DNA of 64,000 bases from Saururus chinensis (taxonomy: Eukaryota; Streptophyta; Magnoliopsida; Piperales; Saururaceae), in the NCBI GenBank assembly GCA_035235625.1, contig CP141140.1, positions 48,479,351 to 48,543,350 on the forward strand. The letters run 5' to 3'. The position numbers and the translations under genes are program-made. Numbering within the stretch: position 1 is the first letter of the stretch; every line of letters starts with the position of its first letter. This document shows, in pieces, positions 34,101 through 45,720 of this stretch. Under the pieces are notes generated by a model that ran no database searches, was not told the DNA's origin, and worked only from the letters and a program-made list of their open reading frames with translations.

Positions 34101-37100
34101 TGGAAGCAGTGGCATCGTGAGAGTTCAAAGATGCTGACGGCAGCCCAAACCCTCATGAAGAAGACACAGGAAATTGTAAAGAAGGCAGTGCCAAATGTGG
34201 CCGAAGGTGTCCTCCTTAGCAATGGTGAAGGTGCAAGCCCCTATCCAGTTGCCTTCTAAGCCGCAACATTAAATCCAAAAACTTCACCTCTGCAAAATCC
34301 ACAATCTCAAAATCCTGCCACCAGACTTCCATCATCACTAGCCGGTTCGGAATCTTGCCTTCCTAACCCGGCCTGCTGCCCTCTAGTTGCAACCCACCAT
34401 TGCCTTCTTCGCAAGCATGACCAGGGACGAGATCTAAAATTTCCAATCTTGGTCTCAACCTCTCCTCTCACAAGCAGCTGTCATGCACCGCAGTTAGGCC
34501 TCCACCTAAAGCGGCCAAGTTGTGGTCAATCAGAGGAAAAAATAGTGGCATCATTTCTTCGGCATAGTGCCATACTCGGCATCAAAGTGACCACTTCTAT
34601 TGATCATCCTGCACCAAGTGGCTATGGAGATGCAGCAATTACCTGCCCCTTCAATGAGCAGCAACCACCATGATCTCATTTCGATGATGGCATGCTTCCA
34701 CGGTTGAGATGTAGAGGCCTCATCAGCTTGCTGGCAGTAGAAGGAAACGCAAGGCCTCCACCTAAAGCGGCCAAGTTGTGGGCAATCAGAGGAACAAACA
34801 GTGGCATCATTTCTTTGGCACAGTGCCATACTCGGCATCAAAGTGGCCACTTCTATTGATCATCCTGCACCAAGTGGCTATGGAGATGCAACAATTACCT
34901 GCCCCTTCAATGAGCAGCAACCACCATGATTGCATTTCGATGATGGCATGCTTCCACGGTTGAGATGTAGAGGCCTCATCAGCTTGCTGACAGTAGAAGG
35001 AAAAGCAAGGCCCCAATTGGGAATCTCTGAGCTTGGTACTAAATTGCTTCTGCTTTGATGCCCATTGTCGCTGCCTCATTGATTGCCCAAACTTTATCTT
35101 AGTCATCCTTTTCTCCAACAGCCTGTTCCCTAATTTTCCATTTTGAAACTGAGAACACTGCCTCTTCTAACACCACACCAGCGCATGGTAACCACCATCT
35201 ACTACTTCGTCAACCCCTCCCGATTTGCTTTCTTTGTCAACAGTGCCTGTATGTCACTGTTTTGGACCATGTCTCTGAAAAAGAAGCCGCTATCTTTGTT
35301 GAGGTGATCCCAAATACGGGGGAGATTTATCGGAACCGTTTTACATTCTATCCTCTTTCCTTTTGTCGGGCATTATGCAGGCCGTGTCAGGACCACAAGG
35401 CAAGGGTTGTACACATGATGAGAACTCTCTACACAGTTCCCACACTTCCGGACAAATCAAGTACTTGCCACTGTGAATGTAGCTATCTGCCATTTCCATA
35501 GTAACTCCATTTCACATGTAATGCTCTACCCAAACAACTTAATTGCCACAGGTCTCCTTTTTTGCTCCTACTGACCAAAGTTGTGTGCAACAAATGGGAC
35601 AGTTTTTGCTCATTTCAGTCCAAGCACAACATTGGTCAGGTGGTTGTCATGTGTGCCCGCAATTGAGAAACTATAAGAGAGCAAAGGTGGGACCAATTGA
35701 TACATTTCCGTGGCCTAGCCTATTCATGTCCTTAATTAAAGAGAAGAAGACACCTCTAGGTCCATGCGATGCAGAAGCAAAGGGTGATTGTTGTGACCTG
35801 CTTTATAATAGGACCATTATCCCAATAGGAGCTTAGTTATCTTTATTTAAATTGTTCGCTAGATTGGCGGCCTAGATTAATTCCAACTTCAACTAGTATT
35901 TGCTATATGATTGGATTAAGTAATCATATTTTGTATTTAGAGTGCTCCCCCATTTGGTCCAATTCTCCCCAATGACTCAACTTCCATACACTATAATCCA
36001 TGTCACAATGCAGGTTCACACCATGGTGTTTCTCCTTTGCCAGACACTCATTCGACCAACACATACCTGCTAGGCCTAAAAAGATTTTTATGCACATAAC
36101 AGAGTACTAGTTTTTCTTAAAAAACTGATGATAAGTAACAGGCTTACAATTCAAATGTAAACCTGAAGGCTTAAAAAACCATCAACCAGATCCCTAACTT
36201 ACTCAGAAATGTTTTCCAAATGTAAATCTTAACAACAATAACGTGAATAAGAATGTCAAATTATGCTGCTTATCACCACCAATCTGTATGTATAATCCAA
36301 TGACTGCAACTTACTTACCAACCCCGACTGTCATTTATGCTCCTGCCGTTTTCTTGTGACATCAGACATGTTCATTCACAATTAAATGCATAACATAAAG
36401 ACAATCATAATGTCATTTTCTAATGGTAGTTCACCACCACGTGGCAAAGGAAAAAGATCAATTAACTCACCTTAACAAATCCAGTGCGGCGATCAAGATT
36501 TAGATGTAAACTCTTCACTTCACCAAATTCACCAAAAGCAGCGTGGAGGTCATCCTCTTGAGCTTCTTCATGAACTCCAGTCACTAGTATGATCCATCCC
36601 TCAATAGCTTTCAAATGGAAAAAGCAATATGTCAAATAAGCTTCACAAATCTATTCACGTCATTATGAATAACAGTTACCAAGTAAAATGGACAATCGCT
36701 CAATTTTTTATATAATTTTAATGCCTTTAAAGATCTAAGAGTAAAGAAATTGAAAATTTTCCAATTGTAATAAGACAGCATGAAAAGATTCAAGATTATG
36801 TTAAAACTGGAAATTTGTGGCATGTCTTGAAGCAAAATGCTTCAAAAAGTGCCTCACCTTTCATGTTTAAAGGAGTTCTAGTGAAGAGGTGTATGACCCA
36901 TATGCTTAAAACGCTAAAAAAGCACATGCTCAAGCATAAGGTGTGAGAGTGCATCAAGCCTTCTAATGCTTCTAACTTTCTACATTTGGTGCTTTTATTT
37001 TCTTGCTTACAAGCAATTAGCACCTATAATTCTTGAGAACTAAGATTTTAGTTTTTCATATTGAGCTAATTTTCTGCCTATTTTTTGGTTTGTAGGCCTT

Positions 37101-38192
37101 GTTCTTGACAATTTACATGAACATAAAATGAAATCCTATCATTTTTTTTGTTGAATCAATTCTTGTTCTATTGTCTATTGTTACAAGCTCTGTTGACTAT
37201 GGTTTCTTTCGTTAAATTCATCTTTTGCATCTGCTACTTAGACCATGAGTTATAGAATATAAATTGATCTGCCTCTATTGCCATGGCAATAGAAAGATTG
37301 ATCCACTTCTTCAAAAAAAATTGTGTTAATGAACCTGTCATGCATCTTTCATCAAAATAAGATAAGCAAGCATGGCGTCAATTTCTAGTCACTTATTGAA
37401 AAAAGTAATGTTAGACAATTAATTTTTTACTACCCTATCTAATAATCCTAAATCTGCCACTGTCTGCACATTAAAAAATTAAAGTGAACAGTGACATCTA
37501 TAAGTAGTTTTGCAAAACTTTTTCCAGAAATTAGCAGTGGCAGATTTTGTTGAGCACTTTATTGGCAGCCCAAACTTGAGGTTAAAATGCTTCTGCACAT
37601 GAGATGAAATTAACGTTAGACTTGGACATCCATCTGCACTAAAATGAATATAATTTCCTGAAAACGCTGTCCTTTAAATCAACAACAGCCTATGCTTAGT
37701 CGTCATCACCTTCTCTTCGTCGAAGTGCATCATTCTCCATAATGACATGAATAAAAAAAACTAACAGATAACTTGTCATTACTTTGACATAAAAAACCTC
37801 AGATAGATAAACCCTAATTATAAAAACATACAAATTGAAATAAATATCCACATTAAGAAATCCGCTCGAAAACCCTAAAAACGAATCACTATAAAAATAA
37901 ACCACCGAAACTCACATCTCTGAGCACCGGGCCCACCGTCGGAGTCAAGAGACTCGAACCCATCCTTGACGGCCATGCGGCCGACGCGATCGCCCCCCGC
38001 CTCCTCCCGAAAGCCCCTTCCTTTGGTCTTCTTCGGCGGCGCCGAGGAGGCAAACCCAGCGGCAGGCTTGCCGCTGGTAATGGTGGAGCGGAGCCTGGGG
38101 GCTGGCGCCTCCACCTCCATCCCGCCCTCCTCGTCCATGAGGTCGTCATCCTCAAGCTCGAAGTCCACCGCCTCCACCTCCGCCGCTGCCAT
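31156..38192 (-). CDS. Y14: RNA-binding protein Y14 (RBM8A), exon junction complex core
   Basis: Coding exons: 38192-37916, 36607-36471, 31644-31499, 31201-31156. All introns are GT-AG with consistent phases, giving 201 residues; the Arabidopsis protein has 202. Y14 binds Mago and, with eIF4A3, forms the exon junction complex that marks spliced mRNA in the nucleus for export, localisation and NMD. Residues 1-92 are acidic then basic ([27 protein letters not shown]), as in the family. One RRM spans about 95-173: RNP2 is WIILVTGV, and RNP1 is GFVKGYALIEY, split by the second intron. [15 protein letters not shown] follows, then an RS-rich tail ending RSRSPRRRY. The start is MAAAEVEAV as in homologues; an in-frame ATG 10 codons upstream is less likely. 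The third intron (31645-36470) is unusually large and repeat-filled. Confidence 0.95.
32345..32463. repeat. 36-37-bp tandem repeat, about 3.3 copies, in Y14 intron 3
   Basis: Units starting ACAAAGCACATCCC begin at 32345, 32381, 32418 and, partially, 32454. They are nearly identical, so the growth is recent. Confidence 0.9.
32640..32940 (+). other. Lys/Glu-rich open frame in Y14 intron 3, unassigned
   Basis: A plus-strand frame (ATG at 32698, stop before 32930) encodes a 76-residue hydrophilic peptide starting [11 protein letters not shown], and the frame is open upstream ([15 protein letters not shown]-like wording). The composition looks more protein-like than the flanks, so it may be a captured exon fragment. 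No domain is recognised, and it is antisense to Y14. Confidence 0.25.
33555..33926. repeat. 186-bp tandem duplication
   Basis: 33555-33740 and 33741-33926 are nearly identical (CTCTAGCCCTACTAGTTGAT to TTGGGCACTCC), differing at only a few positions. The corresponding repeat at 35.8 kb has one unit, so duplication followed the spread of the terminal sequence. Confidence 0.93.
34497..35008. repeat. 256-bp tandem duplication
   Basis: Units 34497-34752 and 34753-35008 are almost the same (GGCCTCCACCTAAAGCGGCC to GTAGAAGGAAA.GCAA). A minus-strand frame crosses both units and so encodes a repeated peptide, but I recognise no domain. Confidence 0.92.
36608..37915 (-). other. Y14 intron 1, nothing distinctive
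   Basis: AT-rich sequence with GTGAGT donor and TTGAAAG acceptor. No repeat ends or coding fragment recognised. Confidence 0.5.
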
Positions 38193-38322
38193 TCGTCCAC
38201 AAGCTGAAACCTTTTTGAGCAAGAAACCCCGCCCTACTTATCTAGCTCCCTCTGTTCTAATGCTCGCCGACTTTAAGAAGAAGAATCCCCATATTCCCAG
38301 TCCGGGAAGTTTGTAAGGCAAA

Positions 38323-38410
38323 TACGTTGGTTCAATGTATGGGTTCGGCCCATACTAAACCGCTCTACGTTGGTTCAAGGTATGGTTTCAGCCCCAGACT
38401 GGACCGCTCA
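38323..38410. repeat. 43-bp direct repeat upstream of Y14 with GGCCCA motif
   Basis: Units 38323-38365 and 38366-38410 both run TACGTTGGTTCAA.GTATGG to ACCGCTC. The first contains GGCCCAT, the core of plant site II elements common in promoters of growth genes. It lies 130-220 bp before the Y14 start codon, so it is likely promoter or leader sequence. Confidence 0.6.
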
Positions 38411-39353
38411 AATTTTAATGTTTCAGCCTGAGGAATGAATATCAATCAATCATTCATGCATTAATAGTACACACATTAATATACAGTAATGTTAATAATA
38501 GTAACACTAACATGCATTAATATGTATATTATCTATCTCGAATATCAAATATTCATATGTATTCCTTCTGCTTAACTCTAATAGAGAACATGAAAAACTC
38601 TTTCGTCACATGGGAGTTAGGCCCAAATTAAAAGTTATTTTTATTGGGCCATCATAAATAGATAAGATGGATTGTAGAATTTGAGCATACACACTAAACA
38701 TCATTTTTAGCATATTTACGCATATGAAAATTGTCTTCATTAAATTGCAAACCCCTAAGGTATCGCACACCTCAAGTTTTTTAAATTTATTTTTGAATAT
38801 ATATAACAATAAAAATATATCTTTTTCAAAGTATTTATCAAAATATCTCAAGGTATGGTCCACTTGCTTTTCAAACATACATATATCAAATCAAATGATA
38901 CAGGTAATCATCAACATCATTTTATAATTAAATAGGATATGAGCCCAAGTACACATCTCAATATCCTCATATACAACAATGTAAATAGATTGACACTTGC
39001 ACGCCTATAATTATCTACTATTAAGTAAAATAATATTTAAATATAATAAATATGCCAAGTGAACTATTGTTAAACCCTTAGTCTATGGATAAATGAAGGG
39101 TCACACAGACCCTCAGCCTTGGCATGTACATAGCCAAGGCATACACACCTTTGGGCGAGTGTGTGAATATTGGCAGCATTGGAGCTTTGGTAGACAGATT
39201 TTGGAAGTCCTACTTGGAGTAGGACTTGATGGTGGGCTAGGTGTCATCAGCACATGAAGAGTTTTATGCACATTGAATGGATGCAGGAAGACTACTACTT
39301 GGAGTGAATCATATACGGTGTCGGATTTGTAGCCACATGCAGGCAGCCACACC
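38411..39353. other. Unassigned upstream region; target sequence of the large LTR
   Basis: AT-rich to 39060. 39100-39353 has a hairpin, CCTAC-TTGGA-GTAGG (39214-39228), and continues, after the LTR, at 48032. It therefore belongs to an older repeat or host sequence interrupted by the 39359-48026 insertion. Confidence 0.4.
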
Positions 39354-41565
39354 CAAACTGTAATATCCCTAATTTTCCTAGGTTTTAAAAATTAAATACA
39401 TGGAAAATAGGGTGTTGACCCATTGATATTCTTAGTAAAATAACGTCCTCCCTAGATAGAATTTGTGGCTGAAACTAATTCTATCTGAAAGTAGATAGAC
39501 AGAGCTTCGAAACACCACCAAGAACGCGTGAATCAAAGTTCAGATGAGGGAGACGACTGTTCAAAGTTAAACATATCGTATAGGGCTCGCTTACCCGATT
39601 TAGACGTGTATTTGGCCCGTTTAAGTCGTCTTGCGGGCCTGGTTAATTAGAATTCCAAAATTAATTTTTAGATGTTTTAATTAGGGTACCTAAGTAAGGA
39701 GGATTGGCCAAAATTCTAGAGGGATTAGGAACCCTAATCCCCATATTTATAAAAGGCCTTCTTAGGGCACAATTTGGGGGTTTGGACCGATGGGGGGACG
39801 ATTATATGGAGGAGGAGTCATTGGAATTTTTTAGCGAGACTTCGGCGAGGTGTTGATGGTAGTGGATCGACAACAAACACGAGTGTTTTGCAAGGTATGA
39901 TTTCCAACTTCATATTAATTTCATTACATTAATATGGTCCAGCGTTTCAATGTGGTGTAGAAAGAATAGTCACAGCCGATGCACTGGTTGGTGCACCGGC
40001 CGGCGTCCAAATCTGAGAAACAGAGAAGAGGAGGGGGTTTCCGTCCTTGGTGGAGGTTGGACATTCATCTGCTGGTGGTGGACCAGCATTGTGGGGATCG
40101 TCGCTTGACGGTGATCCATCCACATCTAGCCTAGCGATCAACCGAGGTCGTGCCTTTTGGCGCTGAGGAGGGAAAGGCAGAGCCCTTGGGCTCCAGGCGG
40201 ATGCAGGGCAACCAACTACTGGTAGAGGAGATTGGGTCCATTGGATTTGCCGTTGGGCGACGAATCGAACAACCTTTGCCTCGGTTCCGGCCATGGCGGC
40301 TGCTGCGTCTACCGAAAGTTCTATTTGTGGATGGAGAAGGGCGACTGTGTGGAGCGTCAACGCCGGCTGGCGACCACTGGACAGAAGTGGGACTGAGTCC
40401 ATGAGGTTTGCCACTTGGAGGTGATCTGACCAGACCCGGCCTTGCTCCTGGTCATGGCAGTCGTTGCACTCACCGATGGCCAGAAGATGTGATCAATTCA
40501 TGGGTAGTTTTCCGAATTTGCAATTGGTGTCACACTAGATGGCGGATTCGAATCCAGCAAGCAGATCTGATGGTTCTCCAGTGGAAGGATTCTGCTGGTA
40601 ACTGGAGAGCCCGAACGGCAGCAACTCGATTCAATCCAGGTGTTGCCCACAGCTCTATGGGCATCTCCACGAGGAAGACGACCCGTAGACAGGTCTGTAG
40701 GTCTGGCCCGTTTCGAGCTGGAATTGCAAACCCAGCCCGGGTCGGTTTAAAAATAAAATAAAATAAAAAGAAGTGAACTGGGTCCGGTTTAGGGAGTAAA
40801 AATGTCAAAAGAATTCTAGAAAAATACTCAATGACCCCAAGAAGTGTGGGAGTATTTTGACCAAGTTCCAGGCCTGGGAAAAAATCCTAGAGACTGTAAA
40901 ATGAGCTTTTTGTAACACCCAAGATTTTTCATATATTTTCCTTAAAATTCACAGAAAATTTTTGCAATATAATGTCTGTAAATTGGAGGAAAAATGACGA
41001 AATCAAAACATGATAAAACAGTTTATAATTTAAAACACTAAACATCCATTTTCCACCTAAATATTTTCATCATACGGTCAAACATCGTACGACTAAAGCA
41101 AATATCATTAGGCGCTACTCGAAAATACATGTACAAATAAATTGCTATGATCATAGACTTTAAATACAAATCTCTCCCAGACATCCCTAAGTGCAAGTCC
41201 CATAATAGTCCGCATTCTAATCCAAATGAAAGTCCAGAATAATAACATTTTAACGTCTCGTCTCACCCAATACATCGGATGATGGCACAAATAAACTCGC
41301 AGTGAGTGAAGCATATACTGAGTCAACGGGAATCAATCCACCGCTGAAATGAGCATCCATCTCCAGGAGCTCTTAGCACAAACCTGCAAAACCTCCCATA
41401 CAACGGGGCTAAAAAGTAGGGTAATGAGTATTTTCATACTCAGTAGGAAAATACCCAGTAGGGGAATCCAAAACAGTGAACTCACTAAGTTCATAAATAT
41501 ATGCGTTCATGCAACTCAAACATGAAGCAGATAGGCATATCAATATCATGCTCATACGCATGCAA

Positions 41566-41709
41566 TCATACCAAATGCACCATCGTGCCAAAATCATACC
41601 AAAGGCACCATCATGCCAAAATTATACCAAATGCACCATCGTGCCAAAATCATACCAAAGGCACCATCGTGCCAAAATCATACCAAAGGCACCATTGTGC
41701 CAAAATCAT
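41566..41709 (+). repeat. 28-bp minisatellite, about 5 copies
   Basis: Units of the form CATACCAAAxGCACCATCxT plus GCCAAAAT follow one another with 1-3 differences each. Confidence 0.92.
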
Positions 41710-41769
41710 ACTATCAAATCAAACTTACACAAACACCCTTATTCAGGGTCTTACAAACTTACTCGTACC

Positions 41770-42025
41770 ACTGTATGCAAACTCATACAATATATGCATA
41801 CTTGTACGACCTTACTCGTACAATCATACTCATACGACCTTACTCATACAATCATACTCATACGACCTTACTCGTACAGCTTATACAAAATCACACTTAC
41901 TGTCTTACTTAGAAACATACTCTCACAATCGTACTCATACACATACTCTTATAGTCGTGCTCATACACATACTCTTACAGTTGTGCTCATACACATACTC
42001 TTACAATCGTGCTCATACTATCAAC
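41770..42025 (+). repeat. Short CTCATAC-type tandem repeats
   Basis: Runs of ACTCGTACAATCATACTCAT and then GTGCTCATACACATACTCTT, each repeated three to four times with period about 21-25 bp. Confidence 0.8.
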
Positions 42026-42239
42026 CACTGGAGCTCATTACAACTAATAAGCTCCAACGTCGAGTGGAAAAGAATGCCACTGGGGCAACACCTTAACCTT
42101 CGGGGAGTGAGTAGACGTCATGGACTTTTCCGAAGGTAAGGTACACCAATGCTCATGGGGCACTGGATCAAACAAGTAAGAGTAGATCCATGATACTACT
42201 TACCTAAGCGCGCAAACATAAACACCCACACATAAGGGG

Positions 42240-42615
42240 TCATACAGTTGCCCACCATAATGGGTCTTATAGTGTCATAGAATCGCCCACCATAATGGGT
42301 CTTATAGTGCCATGCCACTCTTGGGCAGAAACGTACAGTGCCACTCTTGGGCGGAAACATACAGTGCCACTCTCAACAGAACATCAAACGTCTGGGCTTA
42401 TACAGCACACATACCAAATAGAAAACATACGTCGCTCTTAACAGAGCATCAGATGTCTGGGCTTCATATAGCACACAGACAAAGTCAGAAATGTACATTG
42501 CTCTCAACAGAGCATCAAATGTCTAGGCTTATACATCACGCAGACCAAATCAGAAACATACGTCACTCTCAGCAAAGCATTAGACGTCCGGTGCTCTATA
42601 CATCACACAGACAAC
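42240..42615 (+). repeat. Tandem repeats of ~42 and ~66 bp
   Basis: 42240-42310 has two copies of CGCCCACCATAATGGGTCTTATAG-type wording (internal dyad CCATTATGG). 42367-42615 has nearly four ~66-bp units built on CTCTxAACAGAGCATCAxAxGTCTxGGCTT. Confidence 0.8.
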
Positions 42616-43359
42616 ATCCCGCAGGATAAACACCATGGCAAGACATGAGAAATGCTTGGCTGACTCATTATCGGCTAGCTCAAACACGGAACTTAATCCG
42701 TCGAACCCTCAGGTCTCAAACTCACAACGCAATCATTAGTTGTGCTTATAATTCAAGTTTGAATTAAGTAAATTATGCGGTACAATTATGCCACACAAAC
42801 TCACAGTCCTCGACTGATCAAACCGAAGTTGAGCCCGATCGAAACCCTAGTTCATCAGGGCAGCAGACTTCATTTACCCGTCCACATCATGATCAAAACT
42901 CATCGTACATCAAACCCTTACAGTCTTACATACTTCACCATCCATCTTATGGCCCAATCATCTTACACTGACATCATCAGATGAAGCTCCTCAGAGCCAA
43001 CCCAGTTGTCGCCCTCTTACTTATATCTCACTTATTATGCTTACTTTTCACTTCATAATATGTACGTTATGCTTGTACAATTATGAACACTCTTACTGTC
43101 TGACAATCGCCCAACATACAATCTAACCCAAACTGATCCATTCTAATCCTTGCCCGTCATACTCATATCCTCTGTCATATGTCATACGCTTACACACCCA
43201 TATCCAGATCCATACCAACCACTGATACTTCTTACCATCCATAGTTCATACCTCTACCCACATCCACATATACACCTCCATAGCATAGGCACATAGCCAT
43301 CATACATACGTATGTCTATCACACATACGATCATACATACGCAACTTACAAATATGTTC

Positions 43360-43580
43360 ACTAGTCATCACTAGCACGTGCATACACATTTATACATATG
43401 TCAAACATACACACTAGCCATCACTAGCACATGCATACATACGTCAAACATACATGCTAGCCATCACTAGCACATGCATAATCAATATATACTTCAAACA
43501 TGCACGCTAGCCATCACTAGCACATGCATAACACATACGTAGCATACTAACATATTCGCTAGCCATCGCTAGCGCATACA
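43360..43580 (+). repeat. ~50-60-bp tandem repeat, five copies
   Basis: Each unit has CTAGCCATCACTAGCACATGCAT with a variable spacer. CTAG..CTAG gives each unit an imperfect dyad. Confidence 0.8.
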
Positions 43581-43799
43581 TAATCCACATCCATAAAATG
43601 TGCAAACATCTCATACATATCAATCATACTTAGCACACGTATTACACATACATCAACCACACTTACAGCTCATGTGCATGCCATATGTATATAAACATAT
43701 CATATAATCATGCTTATATGCACATCGTGTAATCCTAGAATGCTACTACTCATTCAAGCATGCTATCATGAAATTATGAGTTCAAAGCTCCCCTACCTC

Positions 43800-45720
43800 A
43801 TAATCATGACGTTTGATGGCAAGCACATGATGGTGGCGGCATCGGCGGCGGAGTTGGTGGTAAAAACCATTGCCTGGCTGAGAGAGCTGCTGCCCCGAGG
43901 CTTTTAGGAAGTGCCAAAACTAGTCACGGCCAAACGGGGTGTCAGAAATCAATGCGACAAAACCCATGATCCACGGCGGCACACTAGGGCGGCCAGGAGA
44001 AATATCATGCCAACATATGTGGTAGTGCGACCAGAAGTCGATGGTGTACTCACTGAAGATAGGCATGTGGCTAAAACGTGCTCAGCCGGCCACAAGACGT
44101 CAAAATCAGCCATGGATAGCACCCAACAGCGACGATTTCAGTCAACAAAGGCCCACATAAGGGCGGAGAGCATGGGGCAACACTGGAGGACAGAGGAGAG
44201 GTGGAGGAGGGCTATGTGTCAACTCCACTTGGTGGCAAAGCCAACCGATGGTCAGGCGGCGCGAATGCGGCGCCTAAACCCAAAAGCACACGCATGGCCA
44301 CATGCACACGCGACCCAAAGGGGCAGGGAAGAGAGCTGAACGGAGACGACCCAAGGTCCACAAAAGGCCAACAGGGCTAAGGCCCTAGCTGTGGCCAATC
44401 AAAGTGGCGACATGGCCGATTGCCACCCACAACCAATACCCATGGTGCCGATGGCTGTGCATCTCGCACGGTATAGGGCAAGGGGAGGGTTCAAGGTCAA
44501 GCAAAGGCCACGAGGACGTCACTAGCCAAGGCCTATGTAGGTGAACTCGTCCACCTTCTGTCAAGGTAAGTCATACAAATTCTTGCCAGAGGCAGTCTGG
44601 TACCGACGGCGTAAAATGGGCAAGAGGGGTCAACGGGCAAATATGCCGGTGAGCGGAACTAATTGCGGCTATGGGCCACAAGGAACAGCACAAGTCAGAG
44701 GCAATAACACCAGTTTAGGTGGGGCCAAGCTAGGGTGACCCTAAGGAGTGGCCCACTGGTGTCATCGGGCCGGGGCAGAGCCGAACAAAGATCCGCCAAA
44801 TCAAATCCGGCGTCCGACTGATAGCGACAGTCACACGGTCCAAAACAGATGTAGACCAAAAATGGGGGATGCCCGGACTGAGCAAGGGAGAGATGGAGGC
44901 TGAACTGGTCTGGGTGGGGCTGTCCCCGGACTGGGGCGGAGCCCACGGTGGTCAAGTCACCCTCACCCGCCAACGATGGTAGTGCCAACTCACTGGAAAT
45001 CGAATCTCAGTAAGGGCAAAATGCACTGGCCAGAGTAGAGGACAACGGAGCAGAGGTCCCCTCGGGCCAAGAGGAGTGGCCCAACATCATCGCCGAACCA
45101 AGGTGAGTCAGGCTAAGCACGGCCGGGCCATCCAACGGCGGCCGAAGCTGGCCGGCGAGCTCAACCAAAGGGGGCAGAAAAACAACGCAGAGGGGAGAAG
45201 AAGAGTAGGCTGCGGAGGGGAAGCCCTCTGGGGCCAGGAGGGATAGCTTCCCATCGTCGTCGGCCCAAGGCGGAGCCGTGGCCGGCCGGCCAGCCTTTGC
45301 TGGCCCACGGTGGCGGCGGAATCACAAAACAGAGGGGGGCAAAAAAACAGGGGCAGAACCAAAATTGGAAAGGGATGCCGGTGGGGCTGGCCAAGGACGG
45401 CGGCCTTTCTGTCGCTGGCCCAAGGCCAGTCAAACGGAGGCTAGCCGGAGCCTATCGCCCACTGCCGGTGATGTTCCAGTCAGAAAACGGAGAGATGGTG
45501 TATGTGAGGGCAAACCAGGGAGGAGGCAACGCGGCCGTGGGCAGCCGGGGCAGTGGCCCCTTGGCGTCGCACCGCCAGGGCGGAGCCTGTGCGGGCGTCC
45601 TTCGGCTTGTCAGCAGCCGACGGGGACAGGGAATCAGACAGGGGAGCGGTCGTACTGTTCATCATCCAGGAGGTTTTGGATCGGGGTCGCTCGATCCTGA
45701 TCCTTTTTTCTTTTATTAGT
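43800..45720. other. GC-rich block in the 5-kb LTR, frames without domains
   Basis: Open frames of 60-140 codons occur on both strands, mainly because GC-rich DNA has few stops. None shows a recognisable domain, and overlapping frames look equally plausible. I do not call a gene. Confidence 0.6.

Larger units (their letters stand above)
33541..36023 (+). mobile_element. LTR-like element in Y14 intron 3 (non-coding, LARD-type?)
   Basis: Two related terminal stretches, 33541-about 34002 and 35792-36023, both begin TGT.AC and end TTCACACCA. They share phrases (TTCAACTAGxATTTGCT, CACTATAATCC/GCTATAATCC, TCACACCA) in the same order and orientation. The 1.8 kb between them has no pol domains. It could be a non-autonomous LTR element or an unrelated pair of repeats. 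A primer-binding site and a clear target duplication were not found. The terminal copies are well diverged, so it is old. Confidence 0.4.

Noticed and set aside
37966-38316. Plus-strand 116-codon frame over Y14 exon 1
   Set aside because: Antisense to the well-supported Y14 first exon; its Ser/Pro-rich product follows from GC-rich codons read in reverse.
41566-41709. CRISPR-like array of 28-bp repeats
   Set aside because: Units are head to tail with no spacers, in plant nuclear DNA. It is a minisatellite.
43900-45720. Candidate genes of 60-140 codons
   Set aside because: Overlapping frames on both strands in a GC-rich LTR, without domains, splice logic or a preferred frame.
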